Source of the DNA: an uncultured cyanobacterium
Lineage (GTDB): Bacteria; Cyanobacteriota; Cyanobacteriia; PCC-6307; Cyanobiaceae
Length of the DNA: 33,508 nucleotides
Assembly (NCBI GenBank): GCA_903823115.1
Contig: CAIJRN010000032.1
Coordinates: 1 to 33,508 of the forward strand
Reading direction: 5' to 3'
Numbering within the stretch: the stretch's first letter is position 1; the number at the start of each line of letters is the position of its first letter. The position numbers and the translations under genes were made by a program. Below, piece after piece: positions 9,488 to 18,417 of the stretch. Under the pieces are notes generated by a model, which was given only the letters and a program-made list of their open reading frames with translations, searched no databases and was not told the DNA's origin.

Positions 9488-10096
9488 TCAGCCGAGCCGG
9501 AGTCCTTCCACTCCCTGCCAGCCGAAGTAGACGGCCAGCAGCAGGCTCGCCCCGCCAACAATCAGGTCGGCGTTGCTGAACAGCCACTCCTTGCTGCCTT
9601 GCAGGGCCGGCTGCACCCGCTGCTGGCCGAGCAGCAGCACCGCCAGTAACGGCACCAGCAGCAGCGACCCGGTGGCGAGGCTGAACAGACCGCCACTCAG
9701 CAACTCCTGGCCCGTTCCAAGGTCAGCCGCCAGCAGTTCGCCGCTGGCCTTGGCATAGAGAAAAACATCATCGGGGCTGATCACCTGAACCAGGGCGCTC
9801 AGGCCCAGCAACGGCAGCAGTGGCATGGCACAGAAACGATCCAGCTGGCCGGCCCAGGCCGGAGTCCCAGAGCCTTCCTTGCGGTCGAGCAGTTGTTTCA
9901 TGCCCACCCCGATCAACACGCCGGCCGCCAGCAGATCGAGGCCGGTGCGATGGGAGGTGCCTTTGTCCATGCTCAGCAGCAGGCCATGGCCCACGGTCAG
10001 CAGCAGGGTCACCTCCAGGATGGAGATCAGCAGCCAGCCGGCGACGAACCAGCCGCCGCGGCGCAGGGGATCGGCGCCCACCAGCAACAGCAGCAA
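9488..10096 (-). CDS. GAP / SfLAP-like multi-pass membrane protein
   Basis: A hydrophobic protein of at least 202 residues with about six membrane spans and short polar loops. Its layout and segments such as LLAAGVLIGVGMKQLLDRK and LPLLGLSALVQVISPDD resemble the GAP (Sap, sulfolipid-addressing-like) family, whose substrates are poorly known. The given start is a TTG within what looks like the first helix. The frame stays open upstream to a stop at 10226-10228 and encodes a typical first helix of this family (LLGFALAIGFSPLHIALLLL), yet contains no ATG, GTG or TTG. The true start is probably a rarer codon such as CTG at 10145-10147, which has GGAG four bases before it, or at 10172-10174. Alternatively the 5' end is damaged. 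Family call moderate, start uncertain. Confidence 0.7.
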   Translation of the reverse strand: MLLLLVGADPLRRGGWFVAGWLLISILEVTLLLTVGHGLLLSMDKGTSHRTGLDLLAAGVLIGVGMKQLLDRKEGSGTPAWAGQLDRFCAMPLLPLLGLSALVQVISPDDVFLYAKASGELLAADLGTGQELLSGGLFSLATGSLLLVPLLAVLLLGQQRVQPALQGSKEWLFSNADLIVGGASLLLAVYFGWQGVEGLRLG

Positions 10097-10410
10097 CAGG
10101 GCGATATGCAGGGGGCTGAAGCCGATCGCCAGGGCAAAGCCGAGCAGTTCGCTCCAGAGGGTCGCAAGGTTCAGGGCCTGGTTACAGCTCAGGCGCCATT
10201 CTGGCGGTTGCGGTGATCGCCAGGGTCAGAGCGGTCGGCGCCTGCGAACTGTCGTCAGGGCCGGCTGAGGCCAGGTCTGTCTGAGATGCAGGGAGCTGGG
10301 TTCAGGAACGATCGGGGCGTCGCTTGTCCTGCCTGGGGCAACGTTGGAACAGCTGGCGGTGAAGGTGTTGTCTGGCAAGGGAAGCAGGACCTTCCGACCA
10401 AGCGCGGGAT

Positions 10411-11100
10411 TCAGGGGATCGTCACGTTCCAGTGCAGCACCGCCCGCTGGTCTCGCTCGTGGCCCAGCACGCTGAAGCCGCCGGTGCCGAGCACGAACAG
10501 GGCCCCGCCGCGGGCACCGAGGCCGAGCCAGGTGGCGGCCAGGCTGCGCAGCAGATGGCCATGGGCAAACAGGGCGATTCGGCAGGGTGCAGCGCTACTC
10601 GCCACTGGGCTCCCTCCGCAGGGCTGGTTCGCCAGGGCCAGGGCGCGAGCGATCACGCGCTCGCAGCGGATCTGCACAGCTGCGCCATCTTCCCCGGCCG
10701 GGCAGCCGTGGCTCCAGATCGTCCAATCGCTCTGGCTGCAGCGGATCTCGGCGGTGGTGATGCCCTCATAGGCGCCGTAATCCCATTCGCGCAGATCGTC
10801 CCAGATCTGGGCGCTCTCGCCCAGTCCCGCCAGTTCGCAGGTGCGGCGGGCCCGCTGCAGCGGGCTGGTGGCCACGGCCGTGAACGCCACCCCCTGGAGC
10901 AACGCTGCCAGGGCCCTGGCCTCGGCCTCTCCCTCGGCCAACAGGGGCAGATCACTGCGACCCGTATGGCGGCCGTTGCGGGACCATTCGGTGGCGCCAT
11001 GGCGCAGCAGCCAGAGCTCCAGGCCGCTGCTGGGCCTGGGGTCAGCGGCGGATATCAAACCAGTCCGATCCGGTGGGGGGGACGCGGCTGCTGGCCACAC
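10411..11100 (-). CDS. Histidine phosphatase (phosphoglycerate mutase-like)
   Basis: A phosphatase of about 229 residues in the branch-1 histidine phosphatase superfamily. The catalytic LRHGATEW provides the phosphohistidine, SPLQRARRT the second arginine, LREWDYGAYEG the acid region and FAHGHLLR the second catalytic histidine, so the active site is complete. The GTG at 11100 has AGGTGA just upstream and is used as start; it overlaps the acylphosphatase gene by 59 bases. A TTG at 11058 would cut the overlap to 17. Substrate is unknown. Its place downstream of cobB suggests alpha-ribazole phosphatase (CobC), while the WDYGxYEG motif is also typical of sugar-bisphosphatases of the SHB17 type. 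I leave the symbol blank. Confidence 0.88.
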   Translation of the reverse strand: MWPAAASPPPDRTGLISAADPRPSSGLELWLLRHGATEWSRNGRHTGRSDLPLLAEGEAEARALAALLQGVAFTAVATSPLQRARRTCELAGLGESAQIWDDLREWDYGAYEGITTAEIRCSQSDWTIWSHGCPAGEDGAAVQIRCERVIARALALANQPCGGSPVASSAAPCRIALFAHGHLLRSLAATWLGLGARGGALFVLGTGGFSVLGHERDQRAVLHWNVTIP

Positions 11101-11467
11101 TGCTCACCTGGGCGCCCTGGGGGCCCTTCTCGCACCACAGCTGCAGTTCGCTGAGCACCAAGGGGACACCCTCGGCTTCCACCTCCACCGAGCCATCGGC
11201 GAGATTGCGCACCCAGCCACTGAGGCCCAGCTCGTTGGCGCGCTTGAGGCAGCCGGCCCGATAGCCCACGCCCTGCACCTGGCCGCGCACGTTCAGCCGC
11301 CAGCGCTCACTGGGAGGGCTGAAGCGGTGTTCGGAGGGTTGCAGAAAGCGGCGTTCGGCGGCTGCAGCCCGAATTGCCCGGCTGCGGCGGCCAGCCTCCG
11401 GGGAATCCCCGGACACCCAGCCCAGTGGAGATGTAGCCAGCTTGCGTGAATGTTCGCGCTCGTCCAT
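11042..11467 (-). CDS. acyP: Acylphosphatase
   Basis: The C-terminal about 85 residues form a complete acylphosphatase domain. RLNVRGQVQGVGYRAGCL has the phosphate-binding loop and catalytic arginine, and GLSGWVRNLADGSVEVEAEG has the catalytic asparagine. The enzyme hydrolyses acyl phosphates such as carbamoyl or 1,3-bisphosphoglycerate in the cytoplasm. The open frame begins at an ATG at 11467, giving 141 residues. The extra 55 N-terminal residues lie over the 3' end of cobB in another frame and resemble no known domain. The core begins close to the cobB stop, but I find no ATG, GTG or TTG right at that point, so the start is unsettled; GTG at 11416 is another option. It overlaps the histidine phosphatase start. 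Confidence 0.85.
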   Translation of the reverse strand: MDEREHSRKLATSPLGWVSGDSPEAGRRSRAIRAAAAERRFLQPSEHRFSPPSERWRLNVRGQVQGVGYRAGCLKRANELGLSGWVRNLADGSVEVEAEGVPLVLSELQLWCEKGPQGAQVSSVASSRVPPTGSDWFDIRR

Positions 11468-12768
11468 CCTTCCGCCCTCCGTGGAGAACCCCAGCCTTCA
11501 AGCTGCCACATGCTTGCCGCCGTTGACAACGCCGGATCGGCATCTAGTTGCCAACGGTGAAATTCGTGACCCATCAGGCGTTCGCCGCGGCGTACCAGCA
11601 GGCCGTCGACACTGGCCTGAGCCTCGCGGTAGCCAAGGCTCAGGGGGCCGCGCCGTGCGGTCAGCGGCAGCACTCCCGCCATCGGATGGCTGCGGCCCTC
11701 GCCATCCTCCAGCTGCCGGCCGAGCAGCAGCAGGCCGCCACATTCGGCCACGATCGGCAGGCCGGCGCTGGCGGCCTGGGCCAGCTGGCTGAGGCTGCGC
11801 CGGCTGGCCGCCAGGTTTTCGGCATGCAGTTCCGGGTAGCCCCCGGGCAGCAGCACCGCCCGGCAATCGGCGGGCAGGGGATCGTCGGCTAGGGGGCTCC
11901 AGGTCTGGGGCTCCAGACCCACGGCCCGCAGCAATTCGGCGGCCTCGGGGTAGCGGAAGTGGAAGGCGGCATCCGTGGCGATCGCCACCGGCAGGGATGT
12001 CCGGCCCGGGGTGCCGGCCTCCATCCGGGGCTGGGGATCCAGGGTTGAGAGGGTCCAGGTGATCGGGTCCGTGGTCTGTTGCGGTGGCGCTGGCGGCTCC
12101 AGCAGGGGCCAGAGCCGCTCCAGATCCAGGTGGTCCTCGGCCAGCTGCGCCCAGAGGAGCTGCCGCTCCCCCAGATCATCGAGTTCCTGGGGGGGCAGCA
12201 GGCCGAGGTGGCGCGAGGGCAGATCCAGGCTGGGGTGCTGGGGGAGAACGCCCAGCAATGGCACCGAAATCGACGCCAGGGCTTCGGCCAGCAGGGCCCG
12301 ATGGCGCTCGCTGCCCACCCGGTTGAGCACCACCCCCGCCAGGGTCACGGCAGGCGGGCCGTGATCGCGGAAGCCACGCACCAGGGCGGCCAGGGAGCCG
12401 GCCTGGCGGGAGGCCTCCACCACCAGCACCACGGGCAGATCGAGCAGGGCCGCCACCGCCGCCGAGCTGCCCTCGCTGCTGGGGCCGCGCCCGTCGAACA
12501 GGCCCATCACCCCTTCCACCAGCACCCGATCGGCCCGGCTGCCATGCCAGCTGTAGCAGCGCCGCACCCATTCGGGCCCGCAGAGCAGGGGATCGAGATT
12601 GCGGCAGGGCCGCTGGGCGACCGCCGCCAGCAACTGGGGATCGAGATAGTCGGGGCCCACCTTGAAGGGCTGGATGCTCTGGCCCCGCTGGCGGGCGCTG
12701 GCACTCAGGCAGAGGCTCAGCAGGGTCTTGCCGCTGCCGCTGCAGGGGGCGGCGATCAGGCAGCCCAA
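11293..12768 (-). CDS. cobB/cbiA: Cobyrinate a,c-diamide synthase
   Basis: A corrinoid-pathway enzyme that amidates the a and c side chains of cobyrinic acid with glutamine and ATP. It is a fusion of an ATP-binding dethiobiotin-synthetase-like domain and a class I amidotransferase. The P-loop IAAPCSGSGKT is at residues 5-15, VEGVMGLFDG at about 84-93, the amidotransferase PGGYPELHAENL precedes the nucleophile in VAECGGLLLLG (about Cys343), and GHEFHRW carries the histidine. The TTG at 12768, just after the opcA stop, puts the P-loop at the usual distance from the N terminus. The frame is open upstream, but that part is opcA read out of frame. The last 30-40 residues beyond NIHASWLHLHWAG look non-conserved and overlap acyP. 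Confidence 0.93.
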   Translation of the reverse strand: MGCLIAAPCSGSGKTLLSLCLSASARQRGQSIQPFKVGPDYLDPQLLAAVAQRPCRNLDPLLCGPEWVRRCYSWHGSRADRVLVEGVMGLFDGRGPSSEGSSAAVAALLDLPVVLVVEASRQAGSLAALVRGFRDHGPPAVTLAGVVLNRVGSERHRALLAEALASISVPLLGVLPQHPSLDLPSRHLGLLPPQELDDLGERQLLWAQLAEDHLDLERLWPLLEPPAPPQQTTDPITWTLSTLDPQPRMEAGTPGRTSLPVAIATDAAFHFRYPEAAELLRAVGLEPQTWSPLADDPLPADCRAVLLPGGYPELHAENLAASRRSLSQLAQAASAGLPIVAECGGLLLLGRQLEDGEGRSHPMAGVLPLTARRGPLSLGYREAQASVDGLLVRRGERLMGHEFHRWQLDADPALSTAASMWQLEGWGSPRRAEGWTSANIHASWLHLHWAGCPGIPRRLAAAAGQFGLQPPNAAFCNPPNTASALPVSAGG

Positions 12769-12772
12769 GGGA

Positions 12773-14062
12773 TCAGCGCGGCAGGATCGTGGCCGCCAGT
12801 GGTGCGGAGGCCGCCAGCAGGGGATTGGTGGTGTCGTGGCCGCCGCCGAGCAGGCGCGCCATTTCCATTTCTTCGTTCTCCTCGGGCAGGGGAACGACCT
12901 CCTCCACCAGCTCCATCGCCGCCATGCCGCCCGATTCGAGCCGCATGCAGCCCCCCGATTCTGAGCAGAGGATGACGCATAGGGGCGGACGGTCGGGCGG
13001 TTCGCAGATGAGGCGAAGGCCCACGATCGCACCCGGGTGGGCCTTGGGAACGCCGACGGGAACCGGCATCTGGCGGAAGCGCACGGTGGTGCCATCGGTG
13101 CGTTGGAACTCGGCGTTGATGCCGCCGGGCTCCTCGGTCGTGGAGCTGTCGATCAGGTGCCAGCCGAGCCGGTCGGCCATCCAGGCGGTCAGCAGCAGCC
13201 CCTTCACCGGATGGTCTCCTTCGACGTCGATGTCGAGCTGGACCACGTGGGCCAGGGCGTCGCGACGGGAGGGAGGATCGAACACCATCGCCAGCGACTC
13301 GCGCCAGCTGCGCAGCCGCAGCCAGTTGAGATCGTTGACGGCCTGCCCCGCCTCGATCCGCGCCACCAGCACATCCAGGCAGCGGGCCGGGTGCCCGAGG
13401 GAGGTGTCGATCACCAGTCGCCGCGGCGGCGGGGCCAGGGCCTCCAGCATCTCCGGCGGTTCATCGAGGCTGCTGTTCCACCAGACCCAGCAGGGCAGGT
13501 CATCACCGATCAACGGCTGGATCAGGGGCAGGCCCTGGCGCAGGGCCTCCATGCCGCCGCGCAGCACGATCGCATCGCCGCAGGCGGCGCCGGCCCCGCC
13601 CTCATCCGGCAGGGGGCAGTACGCAGCCACCATGGTTTCGAGTGGCCGACCGGCATCGAGGGTGGGCACCAGGGTGATCAGCCGCCGGGGGGTATGGACA
13701 CTGATGGCGTTCGGCACGAACTGCCCGCGCAGATCCTGGGCCTCGTGCTGACCGGCCAGTTGCCCCACCTTCCAGGCCAGGCGCGGATCCATCGGCGCGG
13801 TGCTGAAAGGCAGATCACAGTCGGCGGTGATCAACCGGGCCGCTTCGAGCAGATCGTTGCGCTCCAGTCCCCGGATCGGCCCGTCGATCCGGCCGATGCG
13901 CACCATCTGCTGCTCCAGCCAGGAGGGCTCCCAGATCAGCAGCGTGAAGGTGGCGGCCCCGGTGGAGCCCTCCAGCCCGTGATCCCACAGCCGGTCGAGA
14001 TACGGATACACCTCGGCGGGAGGCACGTCCAGGGGGGCCTGAAGGGTCAGCTGGGTGGACAT
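12773..14062 (-). CDS. opcA: Glucose-6-phosphate dehydrogenase assembly protein
   Basis: A 429-residue OpcA protein, the cyanobacterial factor that promotes assembly and activation of G6PDH and links it to redox control. It has the N-terminal layout of the family (LWDHGLEGSTGAATFTLLIWEPSW), an LDVLVARIEAG segment and a C-terminal half with GLLLTAWMADRLGW. It follows zwf by 63 bases on the same strand, the conserved zwf-opcA order that supports both calls. The ATG at 14062 is a clear start. Its stop is four bases before the TTG of cobB. Expression with zwf in the dark would be expected from what is known of these genes; I see no specific operator. Confidence 0.93.
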   Translation of the reverse strand: MSTQLTLQAPLDVPPAEVYPYLDRLWDHGLEGSTGAATFTLLIWEPSWLEQQMVRIGRIDGPIRGLERNDLLEAARLITADCDLPFSTAPMDPRLAWKVGQLAGQHEAQDLRGQFVPNAISVHTPRRLITLVPTLDAGRPLETMVAAYCPLPDEGGAGAACGDAIVLRGGMEALRQGLPLIQPLIGDDLPCWVWWNSSLDEPPEMLEALAPPPRRLVIDTSLGHPARCLDVLVARIEAGQAVNDLNWLRLRSWRESLAMVFDPPSRRDALAHVVQLDIDVEGDHPVKGLLLTAWMADRLGWHLIDSSTTEEPGGINAEFQRTDGTTVRFRQMPVPVGVPKAHPGAIVGLRLICEPPDRPPLCVILCSESGGCMRLESGGMAAMELVEEVVPLPEENEEMEMARLLGGGHDTTNPLLAASAPLAATILPR

Positions 14063-14125
14063 GGTGGGTGACGGGAGGAACGGGAAGGGCTGAACGGAAG
14101 GGAGCGGGGGGCGCCGGGGCCGGGA

Positions 14126-15649
14126 TCAGGGCCGGCGCCAGCCCAGGCCGTCATCGCCCAGCAAGCTGTCGGCGGCGGCCGGGCCCCAGGTGCGGGCCTC
14201 GTAGGGATGCACCGGCAGCTGCCAGGGGGCCTCCTCGATCAGCTCCAGCAGCGGGGTGTACAGGCGCCAGGCGGCCTCCACTTCGTCGCTGCGGGTGTAC
14301 AGGGTCGGATCGCCGAGCATGGCGTCGGCCAGCAGGCGCACATAGCCCTCATCGGAGGGTTCGCCAAAGGAATCGTCATAGGAGAAGCCCATGTCGACAG
14401 GCCGGCTGCGCATGCCGGAGCCGGGAGCCTTCACCTCGAATTTGATCTCGGCCCCCTCATCGGGCTGGATGCGCAGGATCAGCTGGTTGGGGGTGGGGGC
14501 ACCGCCGGCCGCGTCGAACAGGTGCACCGGCGCCTGGCGGAAGGTGAGCACCACCTCCGAGAGCCGCTTCGGCAGACGCTTGCCGGTGCGCAGGTAGAAG
14601 GGCACCCCCTGCCAGCGCCAGTTGTTGATGAACAGCTTCATCGCCACGTAGGTCTCCGTGGTGCTGTTGGCGTTGACGCCCGGCTCCTGCCGATAGCCAC
14701 TCAGGGGCCGGGCGCGGGAGCCACCGCTGCTGTACTGGCCCCGCACACAGCACTTCCAGGGCTCCTCCTCGTTGGCCAGGCGGGCCGCCTGCAGCACCTT
14801 GGCCTTCTCGTTGCGGATCGCCTCGGCGTCAAAACGACCCGGAGGTTCCATCGCCGTCAGGGCCAGGATCTGGGTGAGGTGGTTCTGCACCATGTCCCGC
14901 AGGGCGCCGGAGCCCTCGTAGTAGCCGGCCCGGTCTTCGACTCCCACCGTTTCAGCGGCCGTGATCTGGACGTTGGCGATGTAGTTGCGGTTCCAGATCG
15001 GCTCGAAGATCGTGTTGGCGAAGCGCATCACCAGGATGTTCTGGACCGTCTCCTTGCCCAGGTAGTGGTCGATGCGGAAGACCTGGCTCTCCTTGGCGCA
15101 GGCCTGCACCACCTTGTTGAGCTGCTGGGCGCTGCCGTAGTCCCGACCGAAGGGCTTCTCGATCACCACCCGGCTGCGCTCGGCGTCGGCCAGCAGGCCC
15201 GCCGCCGCCAGGGCGCGGCAGCCGCTGCCATAGAACTCCGGCGACACCGACAGGTAGAAGGTGCGATTGCCGCGGGTGGCCCGCAGCCGATCAATGCCTT
15301 CAAGGCGCTGACCCAGCCGCACCAGGTGATCGGCTTGCTGCAGATCCACCGGCTCATAGAACAGGCCCTGGGAGAACTGCTCCCAGGCGCTGGGGTGGTC
15401 GGCGATCTCGTCGGCGAGCGCTGCGCCCATCTTCGAGCGGAATTCCTCGTCGCTCCAGGGCCGGCGCGCGCAGCCGAGCACGGCGAACTCACTCGGCAGG
15501 CGCCGCTGCCGGAAGAGCTCGAACAGGGCCGGCACCAGCTTGCGGTGGGTGAGATCGCCGCTGGCTCCGAAGATGACGATGCACTGGGGCGTGATCACCC
15601 GCTCCTGGCGCAGACCCACCCGCAGCGGATTGGTGAGCAGCGTGGTCAT
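14126..15649 (-). CDS. zwf: Glucose-6-phosphate 1-dehydrogenase
   Basis: The first enzyme of the oxidative pentose phosphate route, making NADPH from glucose 6-phosphate, chiefly in the dark in cyanobacteria. The NADP-binding IFGASGDLTHRKLVPAL starts near residue 26. EKPFG is at 164-168, the substrate site RIDHYLGKE at 192-200, and the catalytic histidine in QNHLTQ is His257. The frame extends upstream to 15772, but MTTLLTNPLRVGLRQER is the characteristic cyanobacterial N terminus, so the ATG at 15649 (507 residues) is chosen. The upstream 41 codons run across the petH terminator and are not coding. It is followed by opcA. Confidence 0.96.
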   Translation of the reverse strand: MTTLLTNPLRVGLRQERVITPQCIVIFGASGDLTHRKLVPALFELFRQRRLPSEFAVLGCARRPWSDEEFRSKMGAALADEIADHPSAWEQFSQGLFYEPVDLQQADHLVRLGQRLEGIDRLRATRGNRTFYLSVSPEFYGSGCRALAAAGLLADAERSRVVIEKPFGRDYGSAQQLNKVVQACAKESQVFRIDHYLGKETVQNILVMRFANTIFEPIWNRNYIANVQITAAETVGVEDRAGYYEGSGALRDMVQNHLTQILALTAMEPPGRFDAEAIRNEKAKVLQAARLANEEEPWKCCVRGQYSSGGSRARPLSGYRQEPGVNANSTTETYVAMKLFINNWRWQGVPFYLRTGKRLPKRLSEVVLTFRQAPVHLFDAAGGAPTPNQLILRIQPDEGAEIKFEVKAPGSGMRSRPVDMGFSYDDSFGEPSDEGYVRLLADAMLGDPTLYTRSDEVEAAWRLYTPLLELIEEAPWQLPVHPYEARTWGPAAADSLLGDDGLGWRRP

Positions 15650-15770
15650 GGGGCAAAGGGCACCGGATTCACTCTGGTTTAACGGCTGGGGGCTCCCTTG
15701 GCCTGCTCCAACCCAGTCGGGGCACGGCTCTGTGAGCGTTCGCCCATCCGCCCGGGGAGCGCTGGCCAGC

Positions 15771-15794
15771 AAAAAGGCCCGCCAGGGCGGGCCT
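15771..15794 (-). terminator. Intrinsic terminator of petH
   Basis: On the minus strand AGGCCCGCC and GGCGGGCCT pair across a 2-base loop and are followed by TTTTT. It begins 24 bases after the petH stop and lies between petH and the zwf start, so zwf needs its own promoter in the 15650-15770 stretch. This is the clearest Rho-independent terminator in the window. Confidence 0.88.
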
Positions 15795-15817
15795 CTGAGC
15801 CAGTGCTGAGCCGGAGC

Positions 15818-17013
<1,196 letters not shown>

Positions 17014-17175
17014 GGGACTGCGCCCGCCCAGGCCGAGGATCCGCCGCAACCGCTGGCCAGCGGTCGGTCAGGGGTCGCTCAGCGGTCCTGGCCCAAAGCG
17101 GTTAAGTTGTGACCTTCCACACTCCGTCAAGGTGTCTTCGGATGCCTGTTCTGTGCGGTTCTTGACGAGGCCTGA

Positions 17176-17742
17176 ATGGTCCTGGCGCAGTTTCTTGCCA
17201 CCGATCGTCCCGCTGGGGAGCCGCTGACACCTGGCAGCGAGAGCTGCTCCCTTGACACGATTCAGCAGGAGATGGAGCGATTGCCGCTGGGGGCCCGCCG
17301 ACTGGCGGTGCAACTGCGCATGGCGCTCGATCCCCACTGGATCTGGGCCGTGCTCACCGATTACGAAAACCTCGATCGCTTCATCCCGAACCTGGCCAGT
17401 TCCCGCCAGCTGTGGCGCCGCTCCAACCGAGTGGCGGTGGAGCAGGTGGGCACCCAGCAATTCTGCGGGCTGCGCTTCAGTGCCCGGGTGAAGCTGGAGC
17501 TGGAGGAGGACACCGATCAGGGACGGTTGAACTTCCGCATGCTCGAGGGGGATTTCCGCTGCTTCGAGGGGGCCTGGGTCGTCGGCCGTGATGACACCAG
17601 CAGCTGGCTCCTCTATGACCTCACCGTCCAGGGCAAGCCGGGAATGCCGATCGGCCTGATCGAGCAACGTCTCAAGGACGACCTGGCCAACAACCTGCGC
17701 GGTGTGCAGAAGGAAGCGATGCGCCGGGCCACGACGGCCTGA
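17176..17742 (+). CDS. START/SRPBCC (polyketide cyclase-like) domain protein
   Basis: A 188-residue soluble protein whose middle matches the SRPBCC/Coq10-like fold. DPHWIWAVLTDYENLDRFIPNLASS is the usual first motif, FSARVKLELEED the central strands, and the C-terminal helix segment ends in LKDDLANNLRGVQKEAMRRA. Such domains bind hydrophobic ligands; in cyanobacteria the ligand is generally unknown. The ATG is preceded by GAGG five bases upstream, a good ribosome site. It is divergent from petH, and nothing follows for about 450 bases. Function beyond lipid-type binding is not inferred. Confidence 0.85.
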   Translation: MVLAQFLATDRPAGEPLTPGSESCSLDTIQQEMERLPLGARRLAVQLRMALDPHWIWAVLTDYENLDRFIPNLASSRQLWRRSNRVAVEQVGTQQFCGLRFSARVKLELEEDTDQGRLNFRMLEGDFRCFEGAWVVGRDDTSSWLLYDLTVQGKPGMPIGLIEQRLKDDLANNLRGVQKEAMRRATTA

Positions 17743-18152
17743 ATCCAGGCCACTTGGATCCCTCCTCTGCGGCCCACCTCGCCGCTGACACCCCAGGGGC
17801 AACCAGCTACCGCTCCTGAGCCAAGCCGGTGGACGGGGCCAGGCGTCTGATCGCCATCAAGCCTGCTGCGGTGGATCCAGGGACCGGATCTTCAGTGCCT
17901 TGCCGCTGCTCCAGAGGTTCGGAACGGCATCAGGCGGAGAAGGCCTTCGTCGCAAGAGTCGATTCTTCCCAGCCAGTTTCGATCTCTTGAGGGGCCATCG
18001 GACTGGAGCCGGAGGCGCCACAACAAGGCGTCACAAGAATGTTGAAGCCCACCATTCCAGATCTGGATTCAGGCTGAATACAGAAGCAACGGCTCTGCCT
18101 GCGGCAGGCCGCAAAGCAGACGCTGTCCTCAGAGCAGCCTGTTTCAAAACAA
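17743..18152. other. Non-coding stretch of about 410 bases, no gene seen
   Basis: Between the START-like gene and the tRNA-Glu terminator I find no convincing coding frame. An open plus-strand frame runs from 17900 to 18241, but it enters the tRNA-Glu gene antisense, has no recognisable domain and lacks the codon pattern of its neighbours. The part around 18030-18150 is more AT-rich than the window average. An unrecognised small RNA cannot be excluded. Confidence 0.5.
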
Positions 18153-18184
18153 GTGATCGTCCAACCCGGTCAGGGTTGGATCAC
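18145..18184 (-). terminator. Terminator behind tRNA-Glu
   Basis: On the minus strand GTGATCCAACCC pairs with GGGTTGG and ATCAC, with a 3-base bulge and a 5-base loop, then TTGTTTTG follows. The hairpin starts four bases after the tRNA 3' end, as expected for a terminator of the tRNA transcript. Confidence 0.75.
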
Positions 18185-18187
18185 GCA

Positions 18188-18260
18188 TACCCCCAAGGGG
18201 ATTCGAACCCCTGTCGCCTCCGTGAAAAGGAGGTGTCCTAGGCCTCTAGACGATGGGGGC
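18188..18260 (-). tRNA. tRNA-Glu (anticodon TTC)
   Basis: A 73-nt tRNA. The acceptor GCCCCCA pairs with TGGGGGT (a G-U first pair) and discriminator A, typical of cyanobacterial and plastid tRNA-Glu. The anticodon stem CCTCC/GGAGG encloses TTTTCAC, anticodon TTC. The T-arm AGGGGTTCGAATCCCCT is intact. CCA is not encoded. In cyanobacteria this tRNA also supplies glutamyl-tRNA to tetrapyrrole synthesis. Confidence 0.97.
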
Positions 18261-18298
18261 GAGGCCACAGCTCAAATGAGAGGCGTAAGCCTCAGATG

Positions 18299-18336
18299 GC
18301 CCCGGTGGAACCGGAATGCCCCGGTAGAACCGGTTT
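18299..18336. repeat. Two 19-bp tandem units, each a small hairpin
   Basis: GCCCCGGTGGAACCGGAAT and GCCCCGGTAGAACCGGTTT stand head to tail with three differences. Each contains CCGGT-NNN-ACCGG, a 5-bp stem with a 3-base loop. They lie in the gap between the sasA stop and tRNA-Glu. Function is unknown. Confidence 0.6.
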
Positions 18337-18387
18337 CGCTGATGGGATGGACCGTACGGGGCGAAGGGACCCTTCGTCAAGGAGCCG

Positions 18388-18417
18388 AAACCCTGAGCCG
18401 GGTCTGGCTCAGGGTTT
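18388..18417 (-). terminator. Strong hairpin at the sasA 3' end
   Basis: AAACCCTGAGCC and GGCTCAGGGTTT form a perfect 12-bp stem with a 6-base loop. The sasA stop codon (18409-18411) lies inside it. There is no proper T-run after the stem on the minus strand beyond the TTT in the stem itself. It may act as a terminator or a 3' stability element for sasA mRNA. Confidence 0.5.

Noticed and set aside
12769-13095. Upstream extension of cobB
   Set aside because: It is opcA read in another frame; the P-loop of this family begins within the first 15 residues, matching the TTG at 12768.
15650-15772. Upstream extension of zwf
   Set aside because: It covers part of the petH terminator and precedes the typical N terminus starting at 15649.
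17900-18241. A 113-codon plus-strand frame before tRNA-Glu
   Set aside because: It runs antisense into the tRNA, has no domain and no ribosome site, and lacks the codon bias of real neighbours.
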